Shown in pieces: positions 50,730-59,670 of a DNA stretch of 64,000 bases. The DNA lies in assembly GCA_963759375.1 (NCBI GenBank), contig CAVWYY010000006.1:496001-560000 (forward strand). The letters are read 5' to 3'. Each line of letters begins with the position of its first letter. Positions within the stretch are counted from its first letter, which is position 1. The DNA comes from DASSUW01 sp963759375 (lineage in GTDB: Bacteria; Actinomycetota; Thermoleophilia; Solirubrobacterales; Solirubrobacteraceae). Made by a program: the position numbers and the translations under genes. The notes beneath the pieces are model-generated. The model saw only the letters and a program-made list of their open reading frames with translations, did not search any database and had not been told where the DNA came from.

Positions 50730-51737
50730 GTGCGACGCGAACAGCTGCCGCGTCACCCCACGTCGACGTTCGTCATGCCACGGTGGGAGGCGATGTACGT
50801 CGCCGTCAACAAGGCGGCGTGCACGAGTCTGAAATGGCTGATCGCGGACCTGCAGCAGGAGAGCCGCGAGCGGTTCTACGGCTCGCTGTCGAGCGAGGTC
50901 TCGCGCACGATGACGATCCACCGGCGGCGGCTCTGGGAGCACACGCCGATGGCGGCGGACCTCGCCGACGACGAGCTGCGCGCGATCTCGCCCGACCATG
51001 GGTGGTTCGTGTTCGCGGTCGTGCGGCACCCGACCACCCGCCTGTTCTCGGCCTGGCAGTCCAAGCTGCTCCTGCGCGAGCCGTCGTGGGTCGCGCGTTG
51101 CGGTGACGCGGACTGGTTCCCACGAACCCCGCGGAGCGGCGACGACATCGTGGAGGACTTCACCCGGTTCGTGCGCGCGGTCGAGCGCGAGCCGGGCCTC
51201 GTGACGGCGAACCGCCACTTCGCGCCGCAGCACCGGCTGCTCGCGCTGCAGCGCATGCGGTACAGCCGCGTCTACCGAACCGACGAGATCCCGCAGCTGC
51301 TCGAGGACCTCGCCGCGCATCTGCGCACGCGCGGCTGGAGCGGTGAAGCGCTGCAACTGCCGCGCACGAACGCGGCGCCGCTGCCGCCGATCGCCGGGCT
51401 GTTCGGCGCCGAGGTGCTCGCCGCGTCGCGATCGATCTACGGGCGCGACTTCGACGCGTTCGGTTTCCCGGACCCGGCCCCGGCGCACGTCGATCCGGCG
51501 GCGACGTACTCCGACGCCGCGGTCGCCGAGATCGAGCGCCTGATCGAGCGCGCCGAGCGGATCGGCGACCTCTCGCGCCAGGCCCGCGAGCTGCGCGAGC
51601 GCCTGCAGGCGGTGCCGGCCCGGCGCCCGCTCGTGCTGCGGGCGCTGGCGCGGACACGCCGGCAGGTCGCGCGGCTCGGCCAGCGTCGCATCGAGCCCGC
51701 CGGCCGCGCGCCCGACCGGCAACCGACCGTCGCGTAG
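50730..51737 (+). CDS. Sulfotransferase family protein
   Basis: 335 residues. The PAPS 5'-phosphosulphate loop is VNKAACTSLKWLI, and the 3'-phosphate motif is FAVVRHPTTRLFSAW, as in sulfotransferase family 2 (carbohydrate type). QHRLLALQRMRYSRVYRTDE is the usual later motif. A charged, Arg-rich helical tail of ~70 residues follows. It would sulphate a glycan or lipid headgroup. No membrane anchor is seen. Confidence 0.82.
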   Translation: MRREQLPRHPTSTFVMPRWEAMYVAVNKAACTSLKWLIADLQQESRERFYGSLSSEVSRTMTIHRRRLWEHTPMAADLADDELRAISPDHGWFVFAVVRHPTTRLFSAWQSKLLLREPSWVARCGDADWFPRTPRSGDDIVEDFTRFVRAVEREPGLVTANRHFAPQHRLLALQRMRYSRVYRTDEIPQLLEDLAAHLRTRGWSGEALQLPRTNAAPLPPIAGLFGAEVLAASRSIYGRDFDAFGFPDPAPAHVDPAATYSDAAVAEIERLIERAERIGDLSRQARELRERLQAVPARRPLVLRALARTRRQVARLGQRRIEPAGRAPDRQPTVA

Positions 51738-51749
51738 ATTCTCTCCGGC

Positions 51750-52352
51750 ATGGCCGAGCTGCTCGCGTTCCTCGGCGTCGCGGTGATCGTCATCGTCACG
51801 CCGGGCCAGGACACGGCGCTGACGATCCGCAACACGCTCGCGGGCGGCCGCCGCGCGGGCGTGCGCACCGCGACGGGGGTGGTGGCCGGCCAGGCCGTGT
51901 GGGCCGTCGCCGCCAGCGCCGGGCTCGCCGCGCTGCTCGTGGCCTCGGAGCCGGCGTTCGTCGCGCTCAAGTTCGCGGGCGCCGCCTACCTGGTGTACCT
52001 CGGCGCGCAATCGCTGCTCGCCGCGGTCCGGCGCACGGCCGTTCCGCACCCGGTGGCACGCGCGGGCGGCGGGCGGGAGGTCCGCCAGGGCCTGCTGAGC
52101 AACCTCGGCAATCCGAAGATGGCCGTCTTCTTCAGCAGCCTGCTCCCGCAGTTCGGCGACACGTTCCCGGTGCTGCTCGGGCTCGGGCTGCTGTTCTGCG
52201 CGCTCACGCTGATCTGGCTGGTCGCGTACTCGTTCGCGGTCGCGCGCGCGGGTGACGTGCTGCGGCGCCCGCGGGTGCGCCGCGCGATCGACGCGATCAC
52301 CGGCACCGCGCTCGTCGCGCTCGGCGTGCGGCTTGCCGCCACGCACCGCTGA
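51750..52352 (+). CDS. LysE-family amino-acid exporter
   Basis: 200 residues with six hydrophobic segments. The family signature PGQDTALTIRNTLAGGRRAGVRTATG lies after the first segment, and QGLLSNLGNPKMAVFF in the middle. LysE/RhtB proteins export amino acids or homoserine lactones. It begins 12 bases after the sulfotransferase gene, so it may be co-transcribed. Confidence 0.88.
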   Translation: MAELLAFLGVAVIVIVTPGQDTALTIRNTLAGGRRAGVRTATGVVAGQAVWAVAASAGLAALLVASEPAFVALKFAGAAYLVYLGAQSLLAAVRRTAVPHPVARAGGGREVRQGLLSNLGNPKMAVFFSSLLPQFGDTFPVLLGLGLLFCALTLIWLVAYSFAVARAGDVLRRPRVRRAIDAITGTALVALGVRLAATHR

Positions 52353-52381
52353 TTGCGGCGCCGGCGGGCCTCCCGCCTATC

Positions 52382-54139
52382 ATGCGCGGCACTCGCTCAC
52401 CATTCGGTCCCATGGTGAAGCCCGGCTTGGAAACCCGCAGCCTGCCACACGTGGCGGCTCTCGACGGCGTGCGCGCCATCGCCGTCACCGCCGTGCTGCT
52501 CTTCCACGCCGGTGTCCCCGGAGTGCCCGGCGGGTTCCTCGGCGTGGACCTGTTCTTCGTGCTCAGCGGCTTCCTGATCACGTCGCTGCTCCTGCGCGAG
52601 CTGAGCGGCACCGGCCACATCGATCTCGGCCGCTTCTGGGTACGCCGCGCGCGCCGGCTGCTGCCCGCGGCGTTCTTCGTCATCGCCGTCAGCCTGGTCG
52701 TCGCGGCGATCTTCCTGCCGGGTGAGGCGGCGCGCACACGGGCCGACGCGCTGGCGTCGTTCGTCTACGTCAACAACTGGGAGCAGATCCTCGCCGACCA
52801 CTCGTACTTCGTCGCGTTCCAGCGGCCGTCGCTGCTGCAGCACCTGTGGTCGCTGGCCGTGGAGGAGCAGTTCTACCTGCTGTGGCCGCTCGTCCTCGGG
52901 CTCCTTCTGGGCCGGCTCGGACGGCGCTGGACGATCGCGCTGACGCTGGCCGGAGCGCTGCTCTCGGCTCTGGCGATGGCGCTCCTGTTCACGCCGGGCG
53001 AGGACGCCTCGCGCGCGTGGTTCGGGACCGACACGCACGCGTCGGGGCTGCTCGTCGGTGCGCTGCTCGCGTTCGCATGGCCGCTCGGGAGGTTCCACTC
53101 AGCGCCGCGGAAGAGCGCGGCGACACTGCTCGACGTCGCGGCCGTCGCCGGCCTGGCCGCGGTCGTCGCAGCGATGCTCACCTGGAACGAGGCGGACCCG
53201 GTCGTCTATCGCGGCGGCCTGCTGGCCTTCGCGATCGCCGCGGCGGTGCTGCTGGCCGCGGTCTCGCATCCGGCCTGCCGTGCCGGAGCGGTGCTCGGCG
53301 TCGCGCCGATGGTGTGGATCGGCGCGCGCAGCTACGGGATCTACCTGTGGCACTGGCCGGTAATGGCGCTCACCCGGCCGGGCGTCGACGTCGCGCTCAG
53401 CCGCTGGATCCTCGTGCCCGCGCAGCTCGCGGCCGCGGTGGCGCTCGCCGCCGCGTCGTACCGCTGGGTAGAGCAGCCCGTCCGCCGCGGCGATGCCGGC
53501 CGCGCGCTCAAGGACTGGCTGGATCGTCGCCCGCCGCGACGCCGGCTGGCGATCGCCGGCGGCGCGGTGCTCTCGCTCACCGCGGCGATCGTCTGGGCCG
53601 TCGGCGTCTGGTCGCCGGCGGACCGCGGCGCCGCGTTCGCGACGACGCCGAGCGCCGCCGCGGCGAGCCGAGTCGCGCCGCATGTACCCGGCAAGCCGCT
53701 CGCGGTCGGCGCCTCGGTGATGCTCGCGTCACAGGAAGCGCTGGGCCGGCACATGACCGTCGACGCGGCGGTGGGCCGCCAGGCAAGCGACGTGATCGCC
53801 CGGCTCGAGAGCTACCGCGCCGCCGACCGGCTGCCGCGCCGCGTGGTCGTGCAGATCGGCGAGAACGGCCCGCTCGGATCCGACGACATCCAGGAGCTGC
53901 GGCGGACGCTCGCCGACGTGCAGCGCGTCGTGCTCGTCAACGTGCGTGTGCCGCGCACGTGGGTCGCCCAGACCAACGATGTCCTGTCCCGCGCCGTCAA
54001 GGCCTGGCCGCAGGCGCGGGTGGCCGACTGGTACGACGCCAGCGCCGGCGCCGATCTGCTCTACGACGACGAGACGCACCCGACGCCACAGGGACGGCGC
54101 GTGTACGCCAGGATCGTCAGGCGGGCACTGCAGGGCTGA
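52382..54139 (+). CDS. OafA/YrhL-type membrane acyltransferase with C-terminal SGNH-like domain
   Basis: 585 residues. N-terminal acyltransferase_3 membrane domain: LDGVRAIAVTAVLLFHAGV with the conserved Arg and His, LGVDLFFVLSGFLITSLLL, WVRRARRLLPA, LWSLAVEEQFYLLWPL, SYGIYLWHWPVMAL. A periplasmic-side domain of ~150 residues follows (VGASVMLASQEALG, VVVQIGENGP, DETHPTPQGRRVYA), a reduced SGNH module that keeps the final Asp/His-like element. It O-acetylates surface glycans or lipids. ATG at 52412 is an alternative start. Confidence 0.88.
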   Translation: MRGTRSPFGPMVKPGLETRSLPHVAALDGVRAIAVTAVLLFHAGVPGVPGGFLGVDLFFVLSGFLITSLLLRELSGTGHIDLGRFWVRRARRLLPAAFFVIAVSLVVAAIFLPGEAARTRADALASFVYVNNWEQILADHSYFVAFQRPSLLQHLWSLAVEEQFYLLWPLVLGLLLGRLGRRWTIALTLAGALLSALAMALLFTPGEDASRAWFGTDTHASGLLVGALLAFAWPLGRFHSAPRKSAATLLDVAAVAGLAAVVAAMLTWNEADPVVYRGGLLAFAIAAAVLLAAVSHPACRAGAVLGVAPMVWIGARSYGIYLWHWPVMALTRPGVDVALSRWILVPAQLAAAVALAAASYRWVEQPVRRGDAGRALKDWLDRRPPRRRLAIAGGAVLSLTAAIVWAVGVWSPADRGAAFATTPSAAAASRVAPHVPGKPLAVGASVMLASQEALGRHMTVDAAVGRQASDVIARLESYRAADRLPRRVVVQIGENGPLGSDDIQELRRTLADVQRVVLVNVRVPRTWVAQTNDVLSRAVKAWPQARVADWYDASAGADLLYDDETHPTPQGRRVYARIVRRALQG

Positions 54140-54163
54140 GCGAACTCACGGCGGGCACCGTGA

Positions 54164-54415
54164 TCAGAGCGGCTTGATCTCGCCGGTCTCGACAACGTGG
54201 ACCGGCACGCCCTCGATCTCCTGCGGCAACAGCTCGCCCGACCCGAGCTCGCTCGCGGGGACCTTCCGGCTCACGAGCACCATCAGGCCCGGCGGACCGC
54301 CGGCCGTCGGCGTCCCCGTGGCGACGCCGACGACGTTCGGGTAGCGGAGCAGCTCGTGCTGGTGCCGCGCCTGGATGGCGGCGACGTCGGCAGGGCTGCG
54401 GGGTGTCTCGCTCAC
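54164..54415 (-). CDS. Stand-alone homologue of the N-terminal domain of the NAL1-like protease
   Basis: About 83 residues from GTG 54415 (a TTG at 54430 adds five). YPNVVGVATGTPTAGG, then MVLVSRKVPASELGSGELLP and EGVPVHVVETGEIKPL align residue by residue with the pre-catalytic domain of the protease encoded immediately upstream (ENVVGVAAGVKVKKG, VTVLVEKKVAKSRLSEGALVP, DGVPTDVIESGPLRPL). It may act as an inhibitor, chaperone or binding subunit. Same strand, 22 bases after the protease stop. Confidence 0.7.
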   Translation of the reverse strand: MSETPRSPADVAAIQARHQHELLRYPNVVGVATGTPTAGGPPGLMVLVSRKVPASELGSGELLPQEIEGVPVHVVETGEIKPL

Positions 54416-54437
54416 GTCCGTCTCGCCCAAGCCTAGA

Positions 54438-55487
54438 TCAGCCGAACCTCGGGGCCGTGAGCGGGCGCACGCCCAGCGCGGTCTCGACGGACGCGATGTG
54501 GTTGTGGATCGTGATCTCCGACGAGCCGGCGAACAACAGCCCGACGGCGTTGAGCTCGCGGTCCATCAGCAGGCTGCCGGAGTCCCCGCCCGCGGACATG
54601 CCGGTCGTGATGATCTGCTGGGCGAACACGCCGGACCCGCCTCCGGCGTACGGCCCGACGACCACCGTGGCGTTGATCGCGATGACGGTGCCCGTCGTCA
54701 CCTGCGTCGTGCGACCGGCCTTGATGACGCCCTGGCCGACGAGCGCCTGGCCGACGCTGCGCGGCAGCACAGCTCCGATGATCGCCGGGTTCAGGTTCCG
54801 GCTGTGCAGCGGCCGCGCCACCGCCGCGTCGACGAGGTTGTAGCCCGCGCTGCCGAACACGATCGGCTCGAAGCGGTCGAGGGTCGCCACGGCATCGGAC
54901 GGGAAGATCCCGCCGTCGAACGGGCCCGGCTGGAGGATGAGGTCGCCGATCGAGGCCAGGTTGCTGTTGGCGAGCACGTGGTTGTTGCTGAGGAGCAGGT
55001 AGTCGCCCTCCTCCTCGCAGCAGCCGCGGACGTCGCGGACCAGACAGCCGAACGTTCCCGCCGTGATGTCGTGGTGGCCGATGCTGAACCCGGGCAGTGC
55101 CGGGCGGACGCGCGTGTTGAACTGCAGCGGGCGCAGCGGCCCCGACTCGATGACGTCGGTGGGCACGCCGTCGAGCTTCGGCGGCACCAGCGCGCCCTCG
55201 CTGAGGCGGCTCTTCGCCACCTTCTTCTCGACCAGGACCGTCACAGCGGGTTCGCCGGTCGGCGCCCCCTTCTTGACCTTGACGCCGGCCGCGACGCCGA
55301 CGACGTTCTCGCGCGCTAGCAGCTCTCGCTCGTGTGTCTTCTGCGCCTCCGTGACGGCGGCGAGTTCCGGAAGCAGATCGCCCAGCGGGCGCTCCTCTTG
55401 GCCGGCGAAGTGCTCGGCCCAGGCCTCCGCATGCTGTTGCGCAGCCGTGCGCGCATCGGACGGCCAATCGGTGAGATCGCTGATCAT
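54438..55487 (-). CDS. NAL1-like trypsin-fold serine protease
   Basis: 349 residues. N-terminal helical part and propeptide-like domain (NVVGVAAGVKVKKG...), then PALPGFSIGHHDITAGTFGCLV and the catalytic units: His in LLLSNNHVLANSNLAS, Asp in YNLVDAAVARPL, Ser in SAGGDSGSLLMD. IKAGRTTQVTTGTV and NAVGLLFAGS are family motifs shared with plant NAL1-type proteases. No signal peptide is visible. AAGGAG six bases before ATG 55487 fixes the start. Function in bacteria is little known; the neighbouring small paralogue suggests regulation through the N-terminal domain. Confidence 0.78.
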   Translation of the reverse strand: MISDLTDWPSDARTAAQQHAEAWAEHFAGQEERPLGDLLPELAAVTEAQKTHERELLARENVVGVAAGVKVKKGAPTGEPAVTVLVEKKVAKSRLSEGALVPPKLDGVPTDVIESGPLRPLQFNTRVRPALPGFSIGHHDITAGTFGCLVRDVRGCCEEEGDYLLLSNNHVLANSNLASIGDLILQPGPFDGGIFPSDAVATLDRFEPIVFGSAGYNLVDAAVARPLHSRNLNPAIIGAVLPRSVGQALVGQGVIKAGRTTQVTTGTVIAINATVVVGPYAGGGSGVFAQQIITTGMSAGGDSGSLLMDRELNAVGLLFAGSSEITIHNHIASVETALGVRPLTAPRFG

Positions 55488-55560
55488 CGCGACTCCTTGT
55501 CGTGGGGATGGTGCACTCATGAAGAGGCCGCCCACCCCGCCGCTGATACAACGCCACCCA

Positions 55561-56667
55561 ATGCGAGAGCTTCAGCTCATCCGCAGCGGCAGGCTCGCAT
55601 GGGGCGATCGCGAGGCGCCGGTGCTGCGCGAGCCGACCGACGCCATCGTGCGGCCGTTCGTCGCCGCGCGCTGTGACGGCGACACGCTGCCGATCCATCG
55701 CCCGGTGTCACGCCTCCTGCAAGCTGGGATCGCGGTGCGGGCGATCGACCCGGTCGTCGCGTGCATCTGCGGGAGCGTGCCGTTCAAGGGGCCGTTCGCG
55801 ATCGGGCACGAGTGCGTCGCCCAGGTGGTCGCCGTCGGCGCCGGCGTCGAGCGGGTGCGTGTCGGCCAGACGGTGGTGGTGCCGTGGGCGGTGTCGTGCG
55901 GCACCTGCGCCCCGTGCCGGCGGGGCCTGACGTCGAAGTGCGCCACGACCACCAGCCGGACGCTCGCCGCGTACGGGTTCGGGGCGGCGAGCGGCTCGTG
56001 GGGCGGCATGGTCGCCGACGCGCTGCGCGTCCCGTTCGCCGACCACATGCTCGTCGAGGTCCCCGCCGGCGTGCCGCCGAACCGCGTCGCGTCCGCCGGC
56101 GACAACCTCGCCGACGCGTGGCGCAGCGTGGTCGTGCCGCTCCGGGTGCGCCCCGGCGGCACCGTGCTCGTCATCGGCGGCGGGGCCAAGAGCATCGGCC
56201 TGTACGCCGCGGGCCTCGCGGTGGCGCACGGCGCCGGAGCCGTGCACTACCTCGACGACGACCCCGGGCGCCGCGGGATCGCCGAGGCGTTCGGTGCGCA
56301 GGCGCGCTCGCAGCGCGCCCGTACGACGCGCCGCTACGACGTGGTCGTGGAGGCCACCTCGCGCGCGGCGGGGCTGCGGCGCGCGATCCGTTCGCTGGCG
56401 CCCGGCGGCATCTGCACCGCGGTCGGCTTCTACCTCGGCACCGGGACCCGGGTGCCGCTGATGCGCATGTACGCCACCGACGCCACGCTCCGCGTCGGCG
56501 TCTCGCACGCCCGCGCCGTGCTTCCCGACGTGCTCGAGTTCGTCGCCACCACCGGGTTCGCCGCCGAGCGCGTGACCACGCTGGCCGCCGACTGGGACGA
56601 CGCGCCGGCGGCGTATGGAGCGCACACGACGAAGGTCGTCCTTCAGCGCGACACGATCCCGACGTAA
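55561..56667 (+). CDS. Zinc-dependent alcohol dehydrogenase (MDR family)
   Basis: 368 residues. Catalytic-zinc ligands are Cys in VAARCDGD and His-Glu in AIGHECVAQVV. The structural-zinc lobe is CGTCAPCRRGLTSKC. The NAD(P) site is GGTVLVIGGGAKSIGLYAAGLAVAHG. The substrate cannot be told; sequence style fits glucose/threonine-type dehydrogenases. Divergent from the protease gene with 73 bases between starts. Confidence 0.85.
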   Translation: MRELQLIRSGRLAWGDREAPVLREPTDAIVRPFVAARCDGDTLPIHRPVSRLLQAGIAVRAIDPVVACICGSVPFKGPFAIGHECVAQVVAVGAGVERVRVGQTVVVPWAVSCGTCAPCRRGLTSKCATTTSRTLAAYGFGAASGSWGGMVADALRVPFADHMLVEVPAGVPPNRVASAGDNLADAWRSVVVPLRVRPGGTVLVIGGGAKSIGLYAAGLAVAHGAGAVHYLDDDPGRRGIAEAFGAQARSQRARTTRRYDVVVEATSRAAGLRRAIRSLAPGGICTAVGFYLGTGTRVPLMRMYATDATLRVGVSHARAVLPDVLEFVATTGFAAERVTTLAADWDDAPAAYGAHTTKVVLQRDTIPT

Positions 56668-56748
56668 CGTCAGCGAGGCGTCAGGGCCACCTCAACGCGG
56701 GTCGTACAGCGCCGGGCTGAACGACACGGTCGTGAGACCCGGTAGCGA

Positions 56749-57342
56749 TCAGCCGCGGTCGCGGGATCGCATGCGCTGCCGGTAGGCGCGGGCCTTCTCG
56801 CGGCCGCCGCAGACCTGCATCGAGCACCACGTGCTCGTGCGGTTCACCGAGTAGTCGTAGAACGCCCAGCCGCAGTGGCGGCCCGGGCACGCCTTCAGCC
56901 GCTTCCAGGTGCCGTCGGCCTGGGCCTCGTGCACGACGACGAGGACGAGGCCGAGCGCCGCGGGCACGCCCGGCCCGGCGGGAGCCGCGTGGATCTCGCC
57001 CTCGGGGTCGACCCGCATGGTCACCGGCAGCTCGTCGGCAGCCTCGTGCATCGCCCCCACCGCCTCGGCGTCCGGAGCGTTGTCGTTGTGCTCGTACAGC
57101 AGCGCGCGGAGCCCCTCGCGGACGGCGAGCGCGCGGCGCAGGTCGGCGACCGTGACCTCTCCGGGGTCGAGCCCGCGCTCCTCCAGCCACTCCGCCAGGC
57201 CGGCCTCCGTGGCCAAATGGTCCTCGCCGCGGCGATCCTCGAGCTCGTAGAACGTGTTCACGAACGCCTGGACGAGGGCGAGCCGGCCGGGCGCCGGACG
57301 CCGGCCGCCCGATTGCGGACCGGGGTCGTAGAGATCGGTCAT
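56749..57342 (-). CDS. CGNR zinc-finger (ABATE-type) putative regulator
   Basis: 197 residues. The N-terminal ABATE helical domain (LALVQAFVNTFYELEDRRGEDHL, VADLRRALAVREGLRALL) is followed by a C-terminal Cys/His finger: KACPGRHCGWAFYDYSVNRT then CSMQVCGGREKARAYRQR. CGNR proteins are probable stress-linked DNA-binding regulators. It directly follows the membrane-anchored protein gene (one base between stop and start). Confidence 0.85.
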   Translation of the reverse strand: MTDLYDPGPQSGGRRPAPGRLALVQAFVNTFYELEDRRGEDHLATEAGLAEWLEERGLDPGEVTVADLRRALAVREGLRALLYEHNDNAPDAEAVGAMHEAADELPVTMRVDPEGEIHAAPAGPGVPAALGLVLVVVHEAQADGTWKRLKACPGRHCGWAFYDYSVNRTSTWCSMQVCGGREKARAYRQRMRSRDRG

Positions 57343-57343
57343 C

Positions 57344-58030
57344 TCAGGTCCTGCCGCCGCACGCCCGCGCGATCTTCATCACGGGATCGCGCTGGATCGA
57401 CAGCTCACCGGGCTGCTGGACGATCTTGCAGAACGCGTAGCGGCCGTGCGTGAAGTCCAGGAGCGCCCGGTAGGGCTGCCCGATCAGCGAGCCGCTTGTC
57501 GTCTCGTCGCGCGAGACTTGGCTGGTGACGGCCAGGCACTCGACCACTTCGCTGGCGCGCGCGACGTCCTCGGCCGGCGGTGGAGCGTTGAGCCGCTTGG
57601 GGTAGCCGTAGCACGTGCCCGAGGCGTAGCGACCCTTCAGCTCGCCCCGGCTCGCGCGCTCGCGGGCGTCGGCGAGCACCGCCGCCTCCAGCCCGGCGAC
57701 GAGGTCGCGCCGGGCCGCGAGGGCGACGGCGCCCTCGCGCCCGGCGACGGCAGGCCCGCTCCCGCGGACGGGCCGCCCCTCACGCTGGTAGCGCGCCTCG
57801 AGCGCGGCCTTGGCGGACGCCGCGCGCTGGTCGTTCTGCACCTGCCGGCTCTGCTTGTCCGAGCGCAGCGACGGGACGACGACGGTCGCGGCGACGACTG
57901 CGAGGAGGAGGAACAGGACGCCGGCCGCCGCCGCGACCCGGCGTCCCTGGGGAGACAGCTTGCGGAGCAGGAACGACGGCAGCTCCAGCAGGCTCGGCAG
58001 CGGCTCGTAGCGCTCGGGCTCGCTCGGCAT
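57344..58030 (-). CDS. Membrane-anchored protein, GRYAFCK family (paralogue of 35458)
   Basis: 228 residues: cytosolic leader (PLPSLLELPSFLLRKLSPQG), one membrane helix (VAAAAGVLFLLLAVVAATVVVPS) and an outer domain with LKGRYASGTCYGYPKRLN and TSGSLIGQPYRALLDFTHGRYAFCKIVQQPGE in pieces, ending KIARACGG. It matches the 35458 protein in layout and in the last Cys motif. Lineage-specific, function unknown. Operon with the CGNR gene. Confidence 0.68.
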   Translation of the reverse strand: MPSEPERYEPLPSLLELPSFLLRKLSPQGRRVAAAAGVLFLLLAVVAATVVVPSLRSDKQSRQVQNDQRAASAKAALEARYQREGRPVRGSGPAVAGREGAVALAARRDLVAGLEAAVLADARERASRGELKGRYASGTCYGYPKRLNAPPPAEDVARASEVVECLAVTSQVSRDETTSGSLIGQPYRALLDFTHGRYAFCKIVQQPGELSIQRDPVMKIARACGGRT

Positions 58031-58079
58031 CGCGTCACCATCATATAGCCATCTGATGGTGACGCAAGCGCGCCTCCGC

Positions 58080-58553
58080 CTAGCGGAGCCGGATCACGTG
58101 GCGGCGGGGCCGCTGCCGGTTGCCGGCGAAGTCGATCGCGCGGGTGCGGATGACGTAGGCGCCCTTCGGCAGACGCTTCGGGAGCCGGAACGACCAGTGC
58201 GTCGCGCCGCGCACGCGCAGCCAGCGGCGGTGGCTGCAACGAGTGCGGTGCGTGAGCCGCTTCTTCGCGGTGAGCAGGCGGCAGCGGCCGCCCTGCTTGC
58301 GCGCCACGGCGATCGCCACGCGGTCGAGGCCGCAGCCGACGTCGCGCGCGGTGCCGCGGATGATCCGGCGGTGGGAGGCGCGCCGAGCCGCACGGCGGGT
58401 GAAGCCGGAGCTCGGGCTGACGAGATCGATGCAGGCGCCGGGCTTCGCGCCCGGGGCGGGCTGGTCGGTCGGCGTCTGCGCGTTGGCGGGGCTCGCCGTG
58501 AGGCCGGCTGCGGCCACGACCGCGGCGAGCGGGAGAAGGGAGCGTCGGGACAT
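58080..58553 (-). CDS. Secreted Arg-rich beta protein
   Basis: 157 residues with signal peptide (SLLPLAAVVAAAGLTASPANA). The mature part is very basic: SRRxxRGTARDVGCGLDRVAIAVARK then WLRVRGATHWSFRLPKRLPKG and IRTRAIDFAGNRQ, an Ig-like single-domain pattern seen in secreted proteins of this lineage. Two Cys pairs are possible. No known function. Confidence 0.65.
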   Translation of the reverse strand: MSRRSLLPLAAVVAAAGLTASPANAQTPTDQPAPGAKPGACIDLVSPSSGFTRRAARRASHRRIIRGTARDVGCGLDRVAIAVARKQGGRCRLLTAKKRLTHRTRCSHRRWLRVRGATHWSFRLPKRLPKGAYVIRTRAIDFAGNRQRPRRHVIRLR

Positions 58554-58698
58554 GTCGTGAACGGAACTGGCCGACGCGGCGCCGCTCAACAACGACTCGC
58601 GCTCAGCGAAGGCCCGCTCCCGATCGATCACCGCTCGCTCTCGCGCGTTCACGACACGGTGTTGCCGCGCGCACGCCGAGCCGGTGGCGTCTCGCGCC

Positions 58699-59670
58699 AT
58701 GCTCCGGACTCTCTCGGCGGTCGCCGCCGCCCTCGCCCTGGCCGCCCCCGCGTCCGCCGCACCCCGCTCGTTCGGCGTGTATGTCGATCCCTGGCACGTC
58801 GCCGGCTGGGCGCAGAGCGTCGGCCGCGCCCCGCAGTACGTCGCGCGCTTCGAGGCCTTCTCGCGCGGAGGCACCGTCGACGCGTTCCTGCGCGAGTCCG
58901 AGCGCCAGGGCCTGCGACATGTGCTCGTGTCGTGGGAGCCGTGGCGGCCGGTGCCGGACGAGCTCGGCGTCGCCGAGCAGTTCCGCCCGCAGCCGGGATA
59001 TCGCAACGCCGACATCGCGGCGGGAGCGCAGGACGCCTACATCGCGCAGTTCGCGCGCAGCCTCGCGACGTTCCGCGGCCGGGTCGACCTCCGGTACGCG
59101 CACGAGATGAACGGCACGTGGTACCCGTGGTCACACGACCCGGTCGCGTACCGCCGCGCCTGGCGGCACGTCGTCCGGCTCGTCCGCTCGCAGGGCGCGC
59201 GCAACGTGCGCTTCGTCTGGTCGGTGAACCCGAGCCTGTACGTCTCGTACCGCCGCTGGAAGCGCAGCGTGCGCGTCTACTGGCCCGGGCGGCGGTACGT
59301 GGACGCGGTCGGCTCGACGACGATCAACTTCGGCGGCGTCAAGCGCTATCCCGTCGCCCGCTTCGCGCCGCGCCTGCGCACGCTGCACCGCCTCTACCAC
59401 AAGCCCGTTCAGCTGACCGAGGTCAGCACGGCGCGCCGCGGCCGGGTCCGCTGGCTGCACTCGCTGGCGCGGCTGGTGCGGCACACCCCGTGGATCCGCT
59501 CGATCGCGTGGTTCCAGCACCGCAGCCGCGGTCAGGCGCAGATCGAGGGCGCCGGAAGGCTCGACTGGGACGTGCAGCGGGACCGCCGCGCCGCCGCCGC
59601 CCTGCGCCGGGTCATGCGCGCGCTCTCCGCTCGCGCAGGGGACCGGCGAGCAGCACCGCGGTCGGGATGA
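58699..59670 (+). CDS. Secreted glycoside hydrolase, GH26-like
   Basis: 323 residues. Signal peptide (LSAVAAALALAAPASAA), then SFGVYVDPWHVAGWAQ, acid/base Glu in LRYAHEMNGTWYPWS and probable nucleophile Glu in VQLTEVSTARRGR near residue 240. The barrel strands FVWSVNPSLYVS and IRSIAWFQHRS match beta-mannanase-type GH26 enzymes. Likely degrades extracellular mannan or a related glycan. ATG at 58699 preferred over GTG 58684. Its end overlaps the convergent M50 gene by 59 bases. Confidence 0.78.
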   Translation: MLRTLSAVAAALALAAPASAAPRSFGVYVDPWHVAGWAQSVGRAPQYVARFEAFSRGGTVDAFLRESERQGLRHVLVSWEPWRPVPDELGVAEQFRPQPGYRNADIAAGAQDAYIAQFARSLATFRGRVDLRYAHEMNGTWYPWSHDPVAYRRAWRHVVRLVRSQGARNVRFVWSVNPSLYVSYRRWKRSVRVYWPGRRYVDAVGSTTINFGGVKRYPVARFAPRLRTLHRLYHKPVQLTEVSTARRGRVRWLHSLARLVRHTPWIRSIAWFQHRSRGQAQIEGAGRLDWDVQRDRRAAAALRRVMRALSARAGDRRAAPRSG

